From Paraconiothyrium sp. Pb-2020 (Eukaryota > Ascomycota > Dothideomycetes > Pleosporales > Didymosphaeriaceae): a stretch of 64,000 bases of DNA. The stretch spans positions 3,720,001-3,784,000 of the forward strand of contig JAJUBI010000002.1 of assembly GCA_022419385.1 (NCBI GenBank). Reading direction: 5' to 3'. This document shows, in pieces, positions 36,201-48,377 of this stretch; positions within the stretch are counted from its first letter, which is position 1; the number at the start of each line of letters is the position of its first letter. Both the position numbers and the translations under genes were made by a program. Below the pieces are notes generated by a model. That model worked only from the letters and a program-made list of their open reading frames with translations, ran no database searches and was not told where the DNA came from.

Positions 36201-36951
36201 CTGTGTCGCTTGCGTAGGCTGTGTGGATTGTGTTTGAGGCGGTGAAAAGATATTCTCTTCTTGGGATGGGACCGTGCTCTGTGTTGAAGCTAGCTGGCTG
36301 TACTGGGAGGGGGCGGCGGAATGCCCTGTCGCGGGACGGCGCTCGGGAGATACGTGTTGGCTGCGGTACCCATAGCTACCTCGATTGTCTTTCTCCTTGT
36401 TCATCAGGCTAGCAAACAGTGAAGGCACGGGCGATTTCAGTGGCGATCGTGTCGGTATAACGTTCTCAGCATCCTCCGCGATGTTGAAACGCGACCTGAC
36501 AGGGCTCGTATTCAGGTTGCCCTTGAGACTCTGTTCCGCTGGGCTTGCGCGACGCTGCGCGTTTCCTCCCAGGATGTTTCCTAGAGGCTACAGACACGTC
36601 AGAGGCTGTTAAAGGACGGAATGAAGTAAGCGCCTACCTGGCGCGGCTCTGCGGCCTTCTTGCGCGCGGTTCGAGGCGTCCTTCCGCGTAATTTTCCCGG
36701 TGTCTTGAATACATCTAGTTTGTTTCTAAAGAGCGGTCAGCAGCTGCGCCAGCGGGGTGGGCAGGCGCGACATACTGTCCATTCTGTGCGAATATCTCGG
36801 CCATATGTTCATTCAGCCACTCGAGCTCATTGCGCACCGAGAAACCAAAGTCTTCAACCTCCTGCGAAACCAACTCATCCGCCTGCTTCCTCTCATCGAG
36901 GACCCAATGCGCAGACCCTATGGCCGGGACCTTGCTGCGAGCGGCAGCCAT
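33249..36951 (-). CDS. INCENP/Sli15 inner centromere protein, Aurora B activator
   Basis: Three exons on the minus strand (36951-36776, 36725-36638, 36587-33249), with introns of 50 nt each, encode 1200 residues. The C-terminal IN-box is clear: LPDIMTDSEDEDSDNEF at about 1085, then SWVNTPNLRDLLTQQQ, VFGPIAPLNMEQVFP and RFRERTSSAYW. This segment wraps and activates Aurora B (Ipl1/Ark1) in the chromosomal passenger complex, which corrects kinetochore attachments and guides cytokinesis. The N-terminus (WVLDERKQADELVSQEVEDF) fits the Survivin/Borealin-binding helix. Between them lie about 900 low-complexity residues rich in Ser, Pro, Lys and Gln with many SP/TP sites and a basic helical stretch (EREKQKEKDFKEKQRVDD). 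Fungal INCENPs are typically about 1000-1300 residues. Confidence 0.93.
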
Positions 36952-39276
36952 TACGTGGTCGCGTGTAATCGTGCGGATTCGGGAAGAAACGCGTGTTATA
37001 GCGCGTCAGGGAGAATGAAGAGAAGTAATGTGGTGCAATATACTAGCTCAGCATCGTGCACTGGAAGTCGGGCGTCGTTCTGCGCAAATGTCGCGGTGCA
37101 GGCGAGGTGTGTGGAAGACCGGGACGTTGTGTGAGCATTGACGAAGCTCGTTTGTTGTGGCCCAAACATTGGGTGCACGGACGTCGCCGCTAACCTTGTA
37201 AGTCACTAAGCCGAAGTAGCATATGGACGAGTGGGACGATATGTAGTGCAATCGATACATAATCGCGATTACGATCTCGAGGTCCTTTCGGCGTTCTAGT
37301 GGGCAGGGAAGAGTTACAATGCTTCTTAGTAGGCTTGGATGCAAGCGCAGATGTGTATCCTGCGCGGCCGCTACTCCTCTTCCGAACCACCGAGGGGAAT
37401 CCCAGCTCTAGACTCGAAAGCTCCAGACTTTCTCCATCACAGTCCGTTAGATGAGATCACGGTCTTTATATTGACACCATGGCCTTGAACCTCTCCAGTG
37501 ATTCTGATTGGTTGTTCACTCGTAACGGCCGCAGTATACTTTCCGGAACACGCTGCAGTCCTCACACAGTTGGTTTCGCTCTCTCCTGCTTCGCGTCGTC
37601 GGGTTTTCACACGAGCAGTGGAGCGTTCAAGACACCACAATCATAACCTGCGCCACTCGCCCATCGAGTGCAAGCTTAAGATGCATGCAATCGCCAATTA
37701 TCGGTGAGAACCTGGAACACCGGGATCATGCCCGTTTCGAAGAAAACTTCGCATGAACTGTACTAGGATCTAACAAAACGATAGAGAGATATTACGATGA
37801 GAAAAGATTGGTGAAGCGCTGGTCTGGAAATCCGGATGAAACTGCGTATAGCATGATGTTGCACACAGTTGCTGGACTATATTTCAGCGTCCTGCTACGC
37901 AGCGTGGTCTTCCCACTACCGTGGAGAGGGCCTCTCGAACGTGAATCATGCCGTTGGTTCTAGAACATGCCGTTGGTGTTGCATGCCACACAGCAAAACA
38001 TTTACAAAGGCTGCATTCACAGCGTGCGAGCGAGCGATGCATTTCGATACCCGTGAAGGACTGAAGGAACGCAACCGGCGCCTACTGCGCATAAGAGAAT
38101 TGTGCACTTGGTCTACCATTGGAACATCTCTTTTCGCAAATTGCATCCACAGTGAAAGAGTCGCAAGTTCTTCTCAAGGCAATACGAGACATGCCTACAG
38201 TATAATTACCACCCGGAGTCATATGAGAGAGGTATCCGTCCTAAGAATAGCACTCGTCGGCTACATTGGTTTTCACAATTCCCTCCGGGGAAGACCTATA
38301 AGAAGACGTGGATGGGATGAGGTTACTAACTATGAACCGAAGAATATGTGAAAGCAGCGCTCGTTCGTCATTGAACCACTTACTAGGTCCTCGACAACCA
38401 TGTCTTGAGGACTGGGGCTGAATGACCCTTTCGGGTGGGTACCAATGATTGCATCCTCTACAACACCCTTTCACGACGCAACACTTCTTCGTACTCTTCT
38501 CGCCTCCATCTTCGGACGGAAAACTGGCCAAAGTCATAAATGGCAACCCCTTTCCCTCGAAACGGGCCGGTTCCCACAAATAGCCCTAACTCCACGCCCA
38601 TGTGCGCCCACCATACCTTTGATATGGTCTACCAGGTACATGGCCGTCTGATCCGGCAGCCGCCGCGCCCGTTCCCCTTCGCCCTGCTCACCCCACTAGA
38701 GGACCAGCTGTTCCTTGCATAGGAGAAGGTCATGCGCAAAAGCTCGAGAATCCCATCATAGCGCATCGCCGACCAGAGCCCTATCTGATGGACTCTACCG
38801 CCCCAGTATCCGTCATCTCTTCCTATACGACACAACAATCAAGCTTCAGCCCTCTAGAGCCGAATGCGCACATGTGGTGCGCTCTACATCTTCTGGATGG
38901 TCAAGCCCAGTCGCAATTTTTACTTGTCGCCGATTCCTCATACGACGAGCGTTGAGCGATGAGCAGAAAGCGGGACAAACAATGCGCGAAACCGTCAGCT
39001 ACACACACCAACGAATGCGTGCAGCGCAATATCCACTTGCTGCAGTCCCTGCACAGATTGAGCCTTGGAAAATTGGGGGGAGGCAGAACAGTTTCCAACG
39101 AGTCTGTAGGTACAATCTCAGAGACGCTTTGGAATGAAGAAGCAGGCGAGTATATCTCCAGCAGTGCCTTGTCTGGGTTCTCCGTTCATAGACAAGCAAA
39201 TTCATGATCTAGCTGCGCCACTACACATGTGAAGAGCAATGAACAGAAGCAGTGAGTAACCCCTCAACTACAAGCT
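36952..39276. other. 2.3-kb intergenic region
   Basis: Promoter of the INCENP gene and a further stretch without supported genes. Many short frames on both strands overlap; none has a family signature. Confidence 0.5.
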
Positions 39277-40440
39277 ATGGCGTTTATATCCGGCGAGATT
39301 AGCGAAGCAACAGTAGAGCTTCAGCAGATTTCAAAGAGTATGCAGAATCTGAGAATTACAGATGGCGGTTCGGAGATATCTACGCTGTCGAGTCCATATG
39401 CGACCAGACCACCTACCTCTATCGATGCGGATTCGCAGGCACAGCAGATAATCACCACTATGACGGCTCCAAGCTCGATAATTGAGAGCGTCCTTGTTAC
39501 TACAAAAAGTTCACTCTCCGTTTTCGACGCTGAGAAGAACGTTGGCACCCCCCGGCAGACACATCGTCCCACAACGACCGCAAGAAAGCAGAGTCCACCA
39601 AGTCCGACCGAGACACCAGATATGCAAATGAGCAAACATGGCCACACACCCACATATCGTTCACTCTACTAGACGAGAAGCCGGAGCTGAAGAGACAAAG
39701 TGGGTCCTCCCGATGCATGAAATGCGAAAGCATTTTCTCTTTGAGAGGATGTCGACCCCGACTCCCTTTAATTCAGATCAAAGTGAGGAGCAGATAGCAG
39801 AGGAATTTAGGGAGACCCTGCTGCGGAAAAGAGGTCGGCGTTGAAACGTAGAAAGACGAGGGAGGAGTTTCCGCTCTCCCAGCATCCTCAAACGACTCCG
39901 GCTTCAATGTAGCAGCCCGATGTCAAGACTTTGGAGCCCACGGATTCACCCTTCAGCCATGAGTTGTATATCGGAGCCAGCTACCTCCGATCGCTCAATC
40001 ATGCGTAACGACCCACCGGCTCTCAGAGATGGAGATTATCTTCCTCATACACCGACGACGCCCCCAGCTTCCTCTTCAACCAATAGTAATAAAATGGACT
40101 TTCTTCTCCGACCTTTGCAAAGCTCCATCTTGTTGACACGTTATACTCGACACATGCTAACGACAACATGGACCTTTAAGAGCCGCCTTCTCCACGTCTT
40201 CCACGCTCCCTTTCGCCCACTAGCAATACCTTCACCAACCTTCCTCTTTCCTCGCCCACCCGCCAACTGAGGTCCAACAGCGAATTTATCAACGTAGATG
40301 CCAGTGGAGTCAAGGTTCAAAGTGGGAGGTTATTGATGGATAGTCGTCTGGAAGTGCAAGGAGGCTACCGCGGATGGGTACTTGGTGCAAGGAACAAAGC
40401 GAGCGGCGGAGCAAGCGAGATTTCGTCCATGGGAGGATAG
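39277..40440 (+). pseudogene. Decayed protein-coding gene with stops and frame changes
   Basis: Protein-like sequence runs through the interval but switches frame several times. It opens with ATG at 39277 (MAFISGEISEATVELQQ), continues in a second frame at about 39640-39844 (DQSEEQIAEEFRETLLRKRG), returns to the first (SPFSHELYIGASYLRSLNHA), changes at about 40005 (DYLPHTPTTPPASSST), then returns at about 40095 and runs to TAG at 40438-40440 (NSEFINVDASGVKVQSGR) with one in-frame TAA at 40177. Good GT-AG introns do not explain the changes. Several stops sit where CAA or CAG would fit the context, as CpA-to-TpA change would produce. The Ser/Pro-rich content resembles a regulatory or scaffold protein; I do not recognise the family. 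It could also be a poorly assembled real gene. Confidence 0.4.
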
Positions 40441-40786
40441 AGCGATGATTACGGTCAGGCCCAGGGAAGTGTGTTTGGGCATAAGGTGGTAGAACCTGAC
40501 AGTAGCCATTGTTGCTTCTTATACAATACAGAGATGGTGCGTTTTACGGCGTTCGTCACTTGATGCAATATGGACACTCTCAAATGCATTAGACTTCGAG
40601 TTCTTACTCGTGATGAGGCTAATTGTGCCTACTGTAGAGTTTATCATCCTCCATCGGGGTATATACCTAGAACGAGTGCATGCCAGCCCATATGCGTGGC
40701 TTCCTCATTGAGTTGAAAGTAAAATCATGAACAAGAATACCAAACCGGGCTTATAATCAAACGTGACGACCGTAGCGACGGTACTG
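40441..40786. other. Short intergenic region
   Basis: Between the 3' ends of the decayed gene and the convergent membrane-protein gene. No feature is seen. Confidence 0.5.
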
Positions 40787-41900
40787 TTATGCAGGCGCCT
40801 CGTGTACCATTCGCCCCTCAGCCTCTACAGCCCCATACAGCCCCAGATCTCCACAGCTCGTGACTCTATCCTGCGGCACCTTCTTATCTCTGCTGACTCT
40901 GCTCCACGCCTTCCAATTCTTTGGTGGGTCTTCTGTCGTAGTATTCTGCGACTCTTCGCCGTAAGCGTTGCATCCAATGAAGCCATCTGGGTTGTAATGC
41001 ACTTCTGACATTCCAGGTGTGGGCGGTGGTCCCGCCCAGTCTTGATGTTGTTGTGATTGTTGGTTCAGATGCGACTCGCGCTTGCGGCGGCGGTCGCGCA
41101 ATAGGAGGAATACGATGGCGAAGACAAGGGCGCCGACTATGAAAAGGCCGCCTAGGACACCGCCGATGATGGCTGGGGTGTTATTGGGCTTCCCGTCACC
41201 TTTGGTAATTTGTTGGGGCGTTTCGCTTGGTGTGGGCGAGCTTGTTGATGATGTCGACGACGAGGATGAGGTTGAAGTGTCGCCGCTACCGGGAGCACTG
41301 TAACCGCTGTAGAGGAGTGGTATTTCGGTCGTAGTTGCTGTGTCAGTGCATCCGTATTCGCTCATAGTCGTTGTGCGACCACCAGTCGTATATACAAAAT
41401 TGAATTGGTAGCACTCTGGGTTTGTAGTGAGACTGCATTTCGTGATGTAGTCGTTGTTTGAACAGTCGCTGTCACAGCTTTTGGATAATAGCGTTTTGGG
41501 TAGACATGCTGTTGCGAGCGTGCATGATCCTGCCGGCTCGAAAGGGTCACAGCAACCGTGGTTGCCATAGTATGTATTGGTTGCGCAGACATATTGAGAT
41601 TGGCGGCAGGTGTATGCCGATGCTGTTGACGTGTTAGCGTGTGAACTTGAACATGTTAGAATTTGCATGTGTACTTTGCTTGCCGTCGAAGAATCCACAA
41701 GTCCCGCTTGATTCGAAGACTTTCCACGGTTCATCTTCGCGTTTGAAGAGCTCGATCGCACCGAGGCGCGGAGCCTTTGTGGGGGCCGGGTTCCATCCAT
41801 CAAGTGCCGGCGCAGCAAACGTAGGTTTTGGCACAACAAAGATCGCAGCTTCCACTGCTTTTGGGGCCAAGATGGCGCACGATAAGGCGTGTCTCCACAT
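40787..41900 (-). CDS. Single-pass membrane protein with Cys-rich ectodomain
   Basis: Two minus-strand exons (41900-41675, 41622-40787) give 353 residues. From the chosen Met (MWRHALSCAILAPKAVEA) a signal peptide is plausible; an upstream ATG at 41945 would add 15 residues and bury it. The ectodomain has about 15 cysteines, including NHGCCDPFEPAGSC, and is followed by a Ser/Thr-rich stalk (STSSSSSTSSTSSPTPSETP). A transmembrane segment (GGVLGGLFIVGALVFAIVFL) is followed by the stop-transfer RDRRRKR and a cytosolic tail of about 100 residues. This layout is shared by wall-sensor-like proteins of fungi, but the cysteine pattern is not a WSC domain. I infer a plasma-membrane location; the ligand and role are unknown. 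Confidence 0.85.
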
Positions 41901-43227
41901 CAATTTCGCATTCCAGCTGAAAAGATATGTGTTGTAAACATGCACAATCAGCTCGTCATGATGTGCACGGTGGGAGGTGGGGAAAGGCTGGCGGGTACGC
42001 GAGGCTGTGGTAGATGATATGAGAGCGAAAACCGTGACGAAGGAAAGGCGGGCACAGCAGTTTTAAGCACAGGAAGGCTGAGCGGCTCACCGTGCGCGAG
42101 CCCACGATAGTTTGACGTCGCTTGGACGCTCGTGGCGCCCTGCGTTGCCCTGTCGATCGAATGAGCACGATCGTAGGTAGCATGGTGGTGAGTCTAGGGT
42201 CATGCGGGTAAGCTTGAGCTACGTGTTGCCATGTCAGGTAAAGCGCAGTGGTGCGGTCAGCGAGGAACGAATGGGACGAAGGATCGCGTTGCCTTGCTCC
42301 CTCGTTCGCCGGCTCAGGTTAAAGAATTGCCGTGAGAGGCGCGTGGGTGCAGGGTTGAGGGTGGGCGAAGGCTTGATGTGTGTGGAGGCCAGGCTGCGGC
42401 TGAGTGCATTGGGCTTAGCATCGCTGACCAGTCATGGGAAGGGGAGGTCTGGGGATGCACAAATATAGCTCTGGACTCGCTACTTGATCGAGTGGTTGGG
42501 ATCCATTTGCAGGTGCATCCAAGGTTCCAAATCGCAACATCTCTCCCTCCGATCGATCGAGAAAAGAAGGTCCGGGCGGACAAGACGACTCACTGGTGCT
42601 CCTCTCTCGTGCAAGAAACCCCGGGTGGTATTTTTGGCGGTAGGACTGATGGACGTGGGATCTGGGTCCGCGTCATCGGGCCTTAAAGATCGTATTGCAA
42701 GGCGACGCCTACCCCTCATGATTTGGAGTTGTACGAGGCCAGTCGGCCCACTCAACTTGAGCTGGCTTGGTTTTTTTGGACTGTCCGTGAAATCGGTTTA
42801 GGCAAGAAGCATAGACTGGATGCGGATTGCAAGGCTAGAGATATTTTCAGCTGCAACTATCAATCTTCCTGCTGCGCAAGCTTTCAATCTGACCGAGTTG
42901 CGGTCCTTGTCATCTGCGCTGCGATAACGCCGCGACAATACTTTTCACAATATCGGTGATAGTGCCATCCATCTAATGGGTCAGTCTTCATGCAACTTGA
43001 GTGATGGATGGGGGCCATATGTTGACAAATGTTAGTCATGCATCGATAAAAATACAGTGCGTGTGCAACCAACCAGCTCTTAGTTTAAAAACATCCCACA
43101 GAGCTACATCTACCAAAACGCCATTTCAAAAGAAAAGATTGTAGACTCCTCCCGTGCATGCACGATGAGTGCGATATACATATGACATACAGGCTATCAA
43201 AACATAGGGTTCGACTCAAAGGCAACT
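41901..43227. other. Intergenic between membrane-protein gene and MRP10
   Basis: Holds the promoter of the membrane-protein gene and the 3' flank of MRP10. Overlapping short frames have no recognisable content. Confidence 0.5.
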
Positions 43228-43702
43228 CTATTTCCGCTTGTGAGGCCCAACGATGTTGGGGTACATGCGTGAGAGATGGTAGTTGATGTTGTTCTTCTTC
43301 GGGTTGGTGTCGCGCTGTGTGGTTGTTAGCGTACGTCCACAGCACGAGACGGGCCAACTTACTGGAGCATCCATGCACTGCCGTAGTCTCTGCTCGAGCT
43401 GCGCGCAACCCTGGGCAGCAGCTGCTTGTCCTGACGATGCCCAGCATCCTGGTTTCCAGTTAGCAAGACTGTCCCGCATCCCTCTGCTGTCCTTCTGCCT
43501 GAGCCCACCGCATCCTCCTATACCATTGGCTCTGATTGCGCTACATTGCCGCAGTGACCTACGTACCCAGAACTGAAGACATGAGGCCTAGGCAAGGGTT
43601 TGTCTCGGGCTTGTTCGGTCGTCTAACGCGGAGCTTGGGGAGAGGCGGTAGCGGGCGGTGGGTGACCGACTGGACAGTCGCGTTCTGCGGTTTCGGAACC
43701 AT
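43228..43702 (-). CDS. MRP10: Mitochondrial small-subunit ribosomal protein Mrp10 (CHCH)
   Basis: Three minus-strand exons (43702-43567, 43448-43363, 43314-43228) encode 102 residues. The introns are 118 and 48 nt. Splicing creates a twin CX9C array: Cys-LGLMSSVLG-Cys and Cys-AQLEQRLRQ-Cys, after the basic stretch LPKLRVRRPNKPETNP. The C-terminus NINYHLSRMYPNIVGPHKRK is the strongly conserved Mrp10 tail. The protein belongs to the mitochondrial small ribosomal subunit and is oxidised by the Mia40 pathway. It is easily missed because each exon is short. It is divergent from the 902-residue gene across 336 bp. Confidence 0.93.
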
Positions 43703-44038
43703 CGTGGAGTGTATTTCGAGGTTTTCTGGATGTAATGTGGCAACGGAACGGGCAGTATGGGGCGTGGAAGATCCCGAGATGTTGAAGTCTGGTGTTGCAC
43801 CGAAAACCTTGGGACATCCCCACGCCAAAGCAGCTTAGTGCAGGAGTGATCCCTGCTAGCTTGCCCGCGGTGTTGTTTGTTATTGCTCTCAAGCTCTCGT
43901 TGCCTACCAACGCAACTCTAGATCGCGCGCATTCGACATTGCATCCGTCACGACTTGTTAATTGTGTTTTCATCCTCGGCGTTTTCTTTGCGCGCTTTAT
44001 TTCTAATTGCTATAATTCTTTCACAAAAGCATAACGAA
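43703..44038. promoter_or_regulatory. Divergent promoter, MRP10 and 902-residue gene
   Basis: 336 bp lie between the two start codons, so both promoters must lie here. No specific site was identified. Confidence 0.6.
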
Positions 44039-46797
44039 ATGGCCTCGATGGCCACCTCCCCGCGCAAGGACGCGCAGGCCTTTCAGCAGACTTGGGACGC
44101 ATCCGACACCGCCTTCCTTGACCCGACGTCGCTACCCATACAAAGAGTCCCTCGAGCATGGGACCGCAAGCAGGAAGTCAAAACCGACGGCAACGGGAAG
44201 AAGAAGAGGAGGAAGGAAATATGGCGAAAATATGGCACAAGATCTCGCGCATGCGACTCAGCTACAATTGTTGCCCCAGAAGACGATGTACGGGCGAGAC
44301 CTGTCAAAAGATTGCAGCGCATGAGCCCCAAGGCTATAGAGAGGTCGGCAGCTTCGTGTCTTGGTACAAGGCACGCCTTTGAAGCAACGCGCTGGGACCG
44401 CCGCAAAAGTGTGCTCCCAAGTAGGTAGCTTATTATACATTTTCGATTCGTAAACTGATCAATGATACAGGGAAGAAAACCGTAGGATTGGAAGCCGCGT
44501 TGGAAGACGAAGAGGTGAAGCAAGACACAACGATAATGAATGTTGGCGACAAAGGCTTCCCGGAGATTAGGGTTGGCAATATGAGGGCAGCGACAGAAGA
44601 GGTGGCACTGTTACCCGAGTGCAAACATCGGAGAGCAACATTTACTTTCCTTGTCGACCAGGACGGCGATGTAGCAGATCAAGAGGCCGCGGACCATACC
44701 TCGGCTCACACTTCGCATACAGCTCTCACCCACGTCGAAGTCATGGAACAGGACGCCAATATCATGCGGCTCTTACAATCTTCTCACAATCCTCCTGCCG
44801 AAGACTCGATGTCCGTTGAACCTTTGAGCTACCCCGAGCTACCTTCTATGCATGCCTTTGAAGGTGATGTCGTCAATACGAACGACCAAGATCACATGGT
44901 AGAAGAAGTGACCGAACGGCATGTCAATGAAGACTTTGTCTCGGCGCACTTTGGAGATAACGCAATGGATGAGAAGAAGGCTTTGGAGGTGGATACGGCT
45001 GAGGCCGAGTCTTCGGCTCAATATCTGATGGAAGCAGACAGCGAGGCTGTTGCCGAAGGCATTGCGCCTTCGGAGCTTCTACATGACACAAATGTCGGAC
45101 AGCCGGCTGGCCGTGATAGTGATTCACTAGAAAGCGAACATGCTGCACCTGTATCGCCTCAAGAGGCGCAAGACCATTTCGCGAGTCTCGATCTCAAAGA
45201 CGAAGGTGGAAATCCGGACGAGAACTTCACAGAAGCGTCCTTACAGCTGAACATACAGCAAGACATGCAGATGATGGAGGCGCCTTCTTCAGAGAAGGAA
45301 AACTCTGCCCCCAACATTGATATGGCGGAAGTCGCCGAGGCGATTGCAAGTCAAGGAAAGCTACCGACTGAGCTCTCGTCAGCAATGAGCGATGCGTCGG
45401 ACGATATCACCTCAGGGCTGACCCTTGGACCAACACCTTCATCACGAGAACCGACACCACGAAAGCTGCGATCGCCCTCACCGCCTCCGCGTTCTGCGTG
45501 CGGACCAGACGACGCGACGATGACCTTCGCTTTCGATGACGATACGGCGTTGTTGAAAGATTTCCTTTATCGAGCAGCAGCCAGCAAGGCGAACAAGGTT
45601 GAAAATGTTACTCGACGCGAATCTCTACAAAATCGCCGCGACTCTGATGTCGTACGGCATGCTCTTGCATCACCTCGCAAGGCACTTGAAGACAAGGACC
45701 CGAACTCTCCTTCGAAGTGCGACAATGAGACGACATCGAATCTTTCTCAGTCGCTCACACTCAATATGGAGTCAATCGACCCATTGTCTCCCAGCAAGAT
45801 TCATATGACAGCTGAGACAGATGATGTTGACAATCCCAAAACCGAACGCACGTCGAGACGCTCATCACGAGCACGCAATTCACGTCTCCCTGAGCCCTTG
45901 TCGGTCCCAATAGGCCCACCAAAGATATCTGTGAAGCGTGACGGCGCCGACCCAGTCGTCCTCAAGAAGACCGACGCGCAAGAGCTCAGCTTACTCACTC
46001 GGTCCAATACACGTAAGAACAAGCAAGGCGCCGTCGCCGTCAACGTTCGCCTTTTGAAGCTCTCCAACGAGGCTCGCTTTGCGGAAGTCGCCAGCAGCCC
46101 CGATTCGGCAGAGTGCGTGGCCCAAGTGCTAGAAAAGAAGTACGTCCGCTGGGATTCCCAGCTTGCGTACTTTCAAGAAAACACTCAGGCTATCGCTGAC
46201 GCACTCGCGGATGCAGAGTCTCTCGCTACGCCGGACGAGCTCAGTACTGCACCTCCAGCTGCGAAGCCAACCAGAGTAAGGGTAGTGGCGAAGGTGGACA
46301 AGGACGCGATGCCCAGGGTACGCAAGGTAAAGAATTTGGGCTCCAAAAACGGGACGCCTGGAAAGGGGTTGCTCACTCCGGCGTCATTGCTTCCAGATAC
46401 AATGTTGGCCAACAAAGAAGAGTTGGAGGTGAAGCAGCGGGTAGCCCAGCCGAAGACCGGCAGAATCAGAAAGATGTCGATAGCGGGCATAGATATGGCC
46501 TCCGCGCCCGCGTGTCGAGAGTCGAAACTTCCTGTGTTGGAGGTCGCACCCGTTGGCATCGACCCTACTAACGCCTCTTCAAGAGAACGCAAGAGCAGAC
46601 TGGCGACGCCGAAGAAGGTTAAGATACCTCAGCTTTCGTCTGGAGCAGTAGGAGATGGAAAGGAGAACCAAGGTAAGGGTATTGCGGCGGCTACGCCGAA
46701 GAAGGGCATCCCCGTGCCGTCGGTGGTTGTGGCTCCGAAGGTCGAGATGCCTGCGGCCACAACGGGGTTGCCACGCAGGAGAGGAAGGAAGCTGTAG
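44039..46797 (+). CDS. Uncharacterised 902-residue low-complexity protein
   Basis: Two exons (44039-44420, 44471-46797) joined across a 50-nt intron ending ATACAG give 902 residues. The first exon is basic (GKKKRRKEIWRKYG). The middle is acidic and rich in Glu, Asp, Ala and Ser. A patch MTFAFDDDTALLKDFLYRAA near residue 480 and a more ordered block VRLLKLSNEARFAEVASS with KKYVRWDSQLAYFQENT near 650-710 look like the conserved parts. The C-terminus is basic and ends RRRGRKL, similar to an AT-hook core. Several SPSK and SPRK sites suggest CDK phosphorylation. I infer a nuclear protein. No known domain is recognised. Confidence 0.8.
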
Positions 46798-47050
46798 GTT
46801 TCGTTGTCTAGGCGATTTATGATTCTTACGAGGGAGTTTTTTATACCAAGCATCTTGCATTGCAGCGCTTCAGCAGAAATGTTTGGGTTGCATAGGCGTT
46901 TTGTACTGCATTGTGTTCAGGTGTTGGCATGGAAGGGTCTGATACTATTGTTTCGATCGATACATGCCCCTAAAGGCTTTGCATTTCAAGGGCGAACAGC
47001 TTGTTGATCAAAATTACATTGACAGCTCGCTTACACTATGCTACAAATTT
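46798..47050. terminator. Shared 3' region of convergent genes
   Basis: The 902-residue gene and the SOD2 gene converge on these 253 bp, so both transcripts must end here or overlap. No specific poly(A) signal is claimed. Confidence 0.4.
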
Positions 47051-47797
47051 TTACTTGAGACGCTGCTCAGCCGCCTTCCAGTTGATGACGTCCCAAATAG
47101 CCTTGAAGTACTCGGCCTTGCGGTTCTGGTACTGCAAGTAGTACGCGTGCTCCCAGGCATCCACGCCCAGAATGGGGCGGAACTGGCCAACAACCGGGTC
47201 CTGATTCGCATACGTCTTGATCCCCACTTTGCCCGTCTGCGTATCCTGGACCAGCCACGCCCATCCGCTACCCTGGATACCCGCGAGCGCAGTGTTGAAC
47301 TTCTCCTTGAACGCATCCAGGCTGCCATACGAGTCGTTGATGGCAGATGCGAGAGCGCCGGTTGGGGGCTCGCCGCCGCCTTGGGACGTGGGCGCGAGGT
47401 TCTCCCAGAAGAGGGTGTGGTTGATGTGGCCGCCGCCGTGGAAGTTAATAAGGGGTTGGAGAGCGATCTGTGCGGCGATGTCGTTCTTCTGCTTGGCTTC
47501 GGCGATCTGTTCGCTGAAGTTGTTGAAGGACGTTACGTAGGTGTTGTGGTGATTCTTGTGATGGAGCTCCATGATCTTGCCGCTGATGGCGGGCTCGAGG
47601 GCACCGTAGTCATCTGAGTCAGAGTGTCAGCTTGGCTTGCGTGTGATCGAGGGAGAAGACGTACATGGGAGATCCGGCAGCGTAGCCTTTCCGCGCACGA
47701 AGGTGGTGCCAGCGATGCCAGCGCGGGCGGGTGTGGAAGGAGCTGCGGCGCGCAGGGCCGAGCGGACGGCGGTGGTGCGGAGGAGTGTCGAGTTCAT
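47051..47797 (-). CDS. SOD2: Mitochondrial manganese superoxide dismutase
   Basis: Two minus-strand exons (47797-47665, 47613-47051) joined across a 51-nt intron encode 231 residues. The N-terminus (MNSTLLRTTAVRSALRAAAP) is a matrix-targeting presequence. The mature part starts near LPDLPYDYGALEP. Metal ligands are seen in MELHHKNHHNTYV, FHGGGHINHTLFWENL and GVDAWEHAYYLQYQN, the standard Mn/Fe-SOD set; HGGGHINH and the length fit the fungal Mn mitochondrial enzyme. It converts superoxide to peroxide and O2 in the matrix. It is divergent from the siderophore acyltransferase gene. Confidence 0.96.
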
Positions 47798-48377
47798 CTT
47801 GTGAGGTCAATTGAGGGATGGCAGGTAGTCAATTGAGGCGAGGGAGGAGCGGACTGTGCCTGAGACGTTGAAGAGGAGCGTGGGTGGAGCTCTGGCCTCG
47901 TCCGCTAAGATAATCACAGCTCTTTCGTCATTCTGAGAGCCCGAGCTCCCGAAGGCTCGCGCACATGCGCCAGCCAATCACATAGCAACTGCCCACAAGA
48001 AATGCAAAGCGCACGCAGAGGCCTATCAGAGAGATGGTGTTGTCACCAGGGGAGCGGTCTACCGGGCGATGCACTCTGCGGAGCGGCCCCGGAGACTGGC
48101 ACATCGACGATGGATGGTGGCTGCTCCTGCTGGCGCCCCGCATCCTGTAAGCGGGCGCGGGCCCTCGACTTACACCACTCCAGACGCCAGTTTGTCTGTC
48201 TCGTGCCGTGTTGGCTTTGCTTCACGAACCGTTGTGCCTGTCGTGCACGCGTCCTCACGCCATGTAACCTGATCCTCACATAACTCAGATACGGATCGAC
48301 AAACACTGGCAAGCATTGCCGTGCTATTAATACCGGCTCTCGAATATTCTACCTTCTTCGTTCCTGTGTACCCCACA
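47798..48377. promoter_or_regulatory. Divergent promoter, SOD2 and siderophore acyltransferase
   Basis: 580 bp separate the two start codons. I did not find a clear ATCWGATAA-type GATA site for an SreA-like iron repressor, although GATA cores such as AGATACGGAT at 48287-48296 are present. Confidence 0.5.

Noticed and set aside
47041..47617. Plus-strand frame of 217 codons over the SOD2 gene
   Set aside because: Shadow of SOD2, whose metal ligands and presequence fix the minus strand.
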